Assembly: GCA_041648175.1 (NCBI GenBank)
Contig: JBAZPO010000038.1
Location: 1-7,521, forward strand
Source of the DNA: Desulfobaccales bacterium
Lineage (GTDB): Bacteria > Desulfobacterota > Desulfobaccia > Desulfobaccales > 0-14-0-80-60-11
Direction: 5' to 3'
DNA: 7,521 nucleotides
The notes below the pieces were generated by a model. That model was not told the DNA's origin, did not search any database, and worked only from the letters and a program-made list of their open reading frames with translations. Below are positions 5,654 to 7,521 of this stretch, in pieces (the first letter of the stretch is position 1; each line of letters begins with the position of its first letter). A program made the position numbers and the translations under genes.

Positions 5654-5863
5654 TTACCGCGGGTAGCGGTATGGATAATATGGATAACCATATTGTGGCG
5701 ATCCATACGGAGTAGTGTAATACGGAGTAGTATAAGGATACCCGGACCTATATTGTTGGCCGCCGTAAGGAGATCCATAACTGCTATATCCATATGGACT
5801 CACGCAGCCACCAAATAGAAATAGCGTTAGACATATAATAATGTACCTATAATATTTTGACAT
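5654..5863 (-). CDS. Tyrosine-rich small lipoprotein
   Basis: The protein is 69 residues. The signal sequence MSKYYRYIIICLTLFLFGGC ends in a lipobox (LFGGC), with Cys 20 as the predicted lipidation site; no Asp follows at position 2 of the mature protein, so outer-membrane sorting is expected. The 49-residue remainder is Tyr/Gly/Pro/Ser-rich, with about 16 tyrosines in SPYG, GYPY and TTPY motifs and a basic end (YRYPR). Such low-complexity lipoproteins are common and have no assigned function; a surface or envelope structural role is a guess. AAGGA lies seven bases before the start. The Spy/CpxP-like gene is 94 bases upstream. A 15-bp direct repeat (5705-5734) encodes the doubled TTPY motif. 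Confidence 0.8.
   Translation of the reverse strand: MSKYYRYIIICLTLFLFGGCVSPYGYSSYGSPYGGQQYRSGYPYTTPYYTTPYGSPQYGYPYYPYRYPR
5705..5734 (-). repeat. 15-bp direct repeat inside the lipoprotein gene
   Basis: Two adjacent 15-base copies (ATACGGAGTAGTGTA and ATACGGAGTAGTATA on the plus strand) differ at one position. They encode the repeated Tyr-Thr-Thr-Pro-Tyr stretch. Their near-identity suggests a recent slippage duplication that keeps the frame. Confidence 0.85.
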
Positions 5864-5957
5864 ATCGGCATCCTTTCTAAGCAGAAGTTGAACGTTTACC
5901 GTTGCCTGATCTTGCGCCCACAGGCGAATCCAAGTCCCTCCCTGGGCGCCGGCGGCC

Positions 5958-6425
5958 TTATTTTTGCTTCATCTTCATATGTTCTTGCATCATCTCTTCC
6001 CGCCATTTATTCAAGAGGTTCAGATATTGCCCCTGCTGCACGGGCGTCATCAGGGCCAGTTCCTCATCCTGTTGGGACTTGAAGGACTTGACCATATTGT
6101 CCTTGTTCGCGCGTACCGCGGCTACCAGGCCTTTGATCTTGGCCTCATCGGGGTTGGCCGCGGCCAAAGCTTTCTCCAATTCGATATAGGATTTCTTCAA
6201 CCTCTCGATTAATTCCTGGCGTTCCTTGGCATACTTTTCTTCCACGGCGTTAAAGTCTTTGGCCTTTTCCGGGCTGAGCTTCAACTCTTTAACCGCAGCG
6301 GCCCGGCGCATTTTATGCATTTCACCCCAGGAATCTTCTTTGGCCTGGCCCAGGGCGGGCGTCAGCAGCATCGCACTCAGGATGGCGCAGAGTGCCCCTA
6401 ACTTGAAATTGAATTTACCTTTCAT
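5958..6425 (-). CDS. Spy/CpxP-like periplasmic protein (LTxxQ motif family)
   Basis: The protein is 155 residues. A signal peptide (MKGKFNFKLGALCAILSAML..., cleavage near ALG-QA, about 26) precedes an all-helical mature region. That region holds ELKLSPEKAKDFNAVEEKYAKER (about 47-69), a long charged helix (about 70-120) and LALMTPVQQGQYLNLLNKW (about 123-141). The LSPEKA and MTPVQQ segments correspond to the two LTxxQ-like motifs of the Spy/CpxP/ZraP/CnrX superfamily: periplasmic chaperones or stress and metal sensors that act with envelope stress two-component systems. The C-terminus (EEMMQEHMKMKQK) is rich in Met and His, which could bind metal, but that is inference. No adjacent kinase/regulator pair is visible. 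AGGAG lies eight bases before the ATG, and a 172-base gap upstream leaves room for its own promoter. Confidence 0.85.
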   Translation of the reverse strand: MKGKFNFKLGALCAILSAMLLTPALGQAKEDSWGEMHKMRRAAAVKELKLSPEKAKDFNAVEEKYAKERQELIERLKKSYIELEKALAAANPDEAKIKGLVAAVRANKDNMVKSFKSQQDEELALMTPVQQGQYLNLLNKWREEMMQEHMKMKQK

Positions 6426-6598
6426 GTTATCCTCTCCTTTGGTAAGAGTTTTATCCCGCTATGCAGCAGCCCATCTTCGTAATTTTGTGATGAAAGGGAC
6501 TTTCTGCCCTTCAAAGGTCAGGGGGCAATCAACCCTGAGGCTTCTGGGGCCCGCGGCCTGGCTGGAAGTGGACGTTTGAACCCGCATGCACATGGGAT

Positions 6599-7096
6599 TT
6601 ACTCCCTTGTTACCCGGGTGCGCCGCACATCGAGCTTAGGCCCCCGAGCTGAAAAATAGATCCGATAGTGATGGACCTCTCCATCCTGGATGGTCATATG
6701 CCGGAACCGCACATCCGAGGTGCTGCCGCTGCCGCTATAGGCCTTGAGAAACAAGGTGTAAACCCCGATTTCCCGGCCGATTATCCGCAGGTGATAAAGG
6801 CCGCTCATCGGATTGCGCACGTGAATCTCCGTGTCCTCAGGACCCGTCCTGTCTCCGGAAGGATCGATGAGCACAAGCTCACCCGGGGGGGAGCCCCCAG
6901 TCTCGGATTGGATACGGATGTCCAAAGTCCCTCTATATACCCGGTATTCAGATTCTCCGTTGTACTGGACTGTCTGCATCGCCCCCGGCGTCTCTCCGCT
7001 CTTGGCGGCGGCAACTGTGCCTGGGAAAATGGCCAAGACCGAGGCAATGAAAAGCCAGATCGCCAGCCACGCTGATGTTTTGGTTCCTCGGTTCAT
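6599..7096 (-). CDS. Secreted beta-rich protein of unknown function
   Basis: The protein is 165 residues. Residues 1-31 are a signal peptide (MNRGTKTSAWLAIWLFIASV..., ending TVAAAK). The rest is predicted beta-rich: ELVLIDPSGDRTG, then NPMSGLYHLRIIGREIGVYT (about 95-114), LFLKAYSGSG and VHHYRIYFS. The phrase N-P-x-S-G-x-Y-x-L-x-x-x-G-x-x-x-G-x-Y-x-L is typical of secreted beta-sandwich modules resembling pre-peptidase C-terminal domains, where it precedes strands ending in Y or F. No catalytic motif or membrane anchor is seen. The C-terminus is strongly basic (RRTRVTRE). GGAGGA lies seven bases before the ATG. The coiled-coil gene ends 35 bases upstream, so the two are probably co-transcribed. 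Family assignment is tentative; export is well supported. Confidence 0.75.
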   Translation of the reverse strand: MNRGTKTSAWLAIWLFIASVLAIFPGTVAAAKSGETPGAMQTVQYNGESEYRVYRGTLDIRIQSETGGSPPGELVLIDPSGDRTGPEDTEIHVRNPMSGLYHLRIIGREIGVYTLFLKAYSGSGSTSDVRFRHMTIQDGEVHHYRIYFSARGPKLDVRRTRVTRE

Positions 7097-7131
7097 GACA
7101 ACTTCCTCCGGTAGTATGTGGTTAGGCGGTC

Positions 7132-7431
7132 TTAATTCTCTTCTTTCTCGAGTTCCCGCAGGCGCCGTTCGGTGGCTTTCTGGCGCTTGATGGCATCCTC
7201 CTGGCGCTTGATGGCGTCTTGCTGGCGCTTGCCGGTATCTTGCAGTTTTTTCTCTTTCTGTTCGAGATATTGCGATTCCTCTTGGCGCTTCTGCTGTAAC
7301 TCTTGCTGTTGCTTATCTGCAATCGTCGGCGATTCGCTTTGGGCCAGGACTTGGCTCGCGAGCCAGAGATTGCCGGGGATTATCAATGAACCTGCCAGGA
7401 GCATCATTCCCAGTCCCATGATCTTTTTCAT
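7132..7431 (-). CDS. Secreted coiled-coil protein
   Basis: The protein is 99 residues: a signal peptide (MKKIMGLGMMLLAGSLIIPG..., ending VLAQS, about 30), then a highly charged Gln/Glu/Lys/Arg helix to the end. Heptads are clear at about 64-90 (KRQQDAI, KRQEDAI, KRQKATE), so residues about 38-97 should form one long periplasmic coiled coil. No family is recognised; it could be a structural spacer or an oligomerisation partner. GGAG lies six bases before the ATG and overlaps the stop codon of the preceding frame (TAG 7441-7443). This suggests translational coupling within an operon that continues into the beta-rich protein gene downstream. Confidence 0.8.
   Translation of the reverse strand: MKKIMGLGMMLLAGSLIIPGNLWLASQVLAQSESPTIADKQQQELQQKRQEESQYLEQKEKKLQDTGKRQQDAIKRQEDAIKRQKATERRLRELEKEEN
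7181..7243 (-). repeat. 21-bp direct repeats encoding heptads
   Basis: The phrase TGGCGCTTG recurs at 7181, 7202 and 7223 (plus strand), an exact 21-bp spacing that encodes successive KRQxxAI-type heptads of the coiled coil. The first two units are almost identical and the third has drifted. Confidence 0.8.
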
Positions 7432-7440
7432 CTGCCTCTC

Positions 7441-7521
7441 CTACCAGTCCCAAATATCTAAGATGATGCCGCAGCCATCTTCTTCTATCCAAAACCGCTG
7501 TTTTGATTCTAATTCTTGAGC
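7441..7521 (-). CDS. C-terminal end of an unrecognised upstream gene
   Basis: Reading left from the right edge, 26 codons are open and end at TAG 7441-7443. The peptide reads AQELESKQRFW then IEEDGCGIILDIWDW. The stop overlaps the Shine-Dalgarno sequence of the coiled-coil gene, nine bases before its start codon, which is the spacing of a coupled operon. An open stretch this short arises by chance about three times in ten, so the case rests on the position of the stop and the natural amphipathic composition. The family is unknown and the rest of the gene lies outside the window. Confidence 0.5.
   Translation of the reverse strand, partial: AQELESKQRFWIEEDGCGIILDIWDW

Noticed and set aside
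5566..5793. Minus-strand 75-codon frame (begins MDIAVMDLLT)
   Set aside because: It overlaps the lipoprotein gene, which has a lipobox and a good Shine-Dalgarno sequence. The composition looks like an out-of-frame reading.
6518..6538. Hairpin TCAGGG/CCCTGA upstream of the Spy/CpxP-like gene
   Set aside because: It has only six base pairs with a nine-base loop, no T tract on either strand and no match to a riboswitch I recognise.

Overview
The window is about 7.5 kb of bacterial chromosome of moderately high GC. Every gene I can support lies on the minus strand, so transcription runs from the right edge to the left. The organism is Gram-negative: there are Sec signal peptides, two lipoprotein signal sequences and a Spy/CpxP-type periplasmic protein. 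The mix of small families (CsbD, DUF3309, DUF3096, DUF6600, FAS1) suits an environmental proteobacterium or desulfobacterote. That placement is inference, because no ribosomal or phylogenetic marker is present. I see no tRNA, rRNA, transposase, integrase or CRISPR array.

Layout in transcription order (right to left): the last 26 codons of an unrecognised gene (7441-7521); a secreted coiled-coil protein (7132-7431); a secreted beta-rich protein (6599-7096); a Spy/CpxP-like periplasmic helical protein (5958-6425); a tyrosine-rich lipoprotein (5654-5863), followed by an odd open tail in the same frame; a CsbD protein (5267-5458); a DUF3096 two-helix membrane protein with a likely terminator (5032-5169); a BamE/DUF3862-like lipoprotein (4681-4995); a DUF3309 two-helix membrane protein (4445-4600); a secreted fasciclin protein (3762-4283); a secreted TPR protein (3030-3581); a DUF6600 secreted protein with a long Pro/Ala/Lys repeat tail (1256-2941); and the N-terminal 382 codons of a multi-PAS sensor protein running off the left edge (1-1146). 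Three of these genes (DUF3309, DUF3096 and the edge fragment) are very short or partial and easily missed.

Nearly every product except CsbD and the PAS protein is predicted to be exported or membrane-bound. CsbD, Spy/CpxP-like, DUF3096 and DUF3309 genes are typical of envelope or osmotic stress gene sets. I read the window as an envelope/stress-protein neighbourhood of several short transcription units followed by a sensory protein gene, not as one defined pathway. Most genes have a clear Shine-Dalgarno sequence 6-10 bases before the start. I found no promoter that I would defend.

The most unusual sequence features are: a tandem array of 426-bp PAS units about 97% identical to each other, with differences mostly synonymous; a 36-bp-period array encoding a Pro/Ala/Lys/Glu tail; and a roughly 40-bp 3'-end block with a UUCG-loop hairpin, present once after each of two adjacent genes. 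I did not find convincing evidence of a wholly new system. No gene-free stretch exceeds 300 bases once the small genes are counted.
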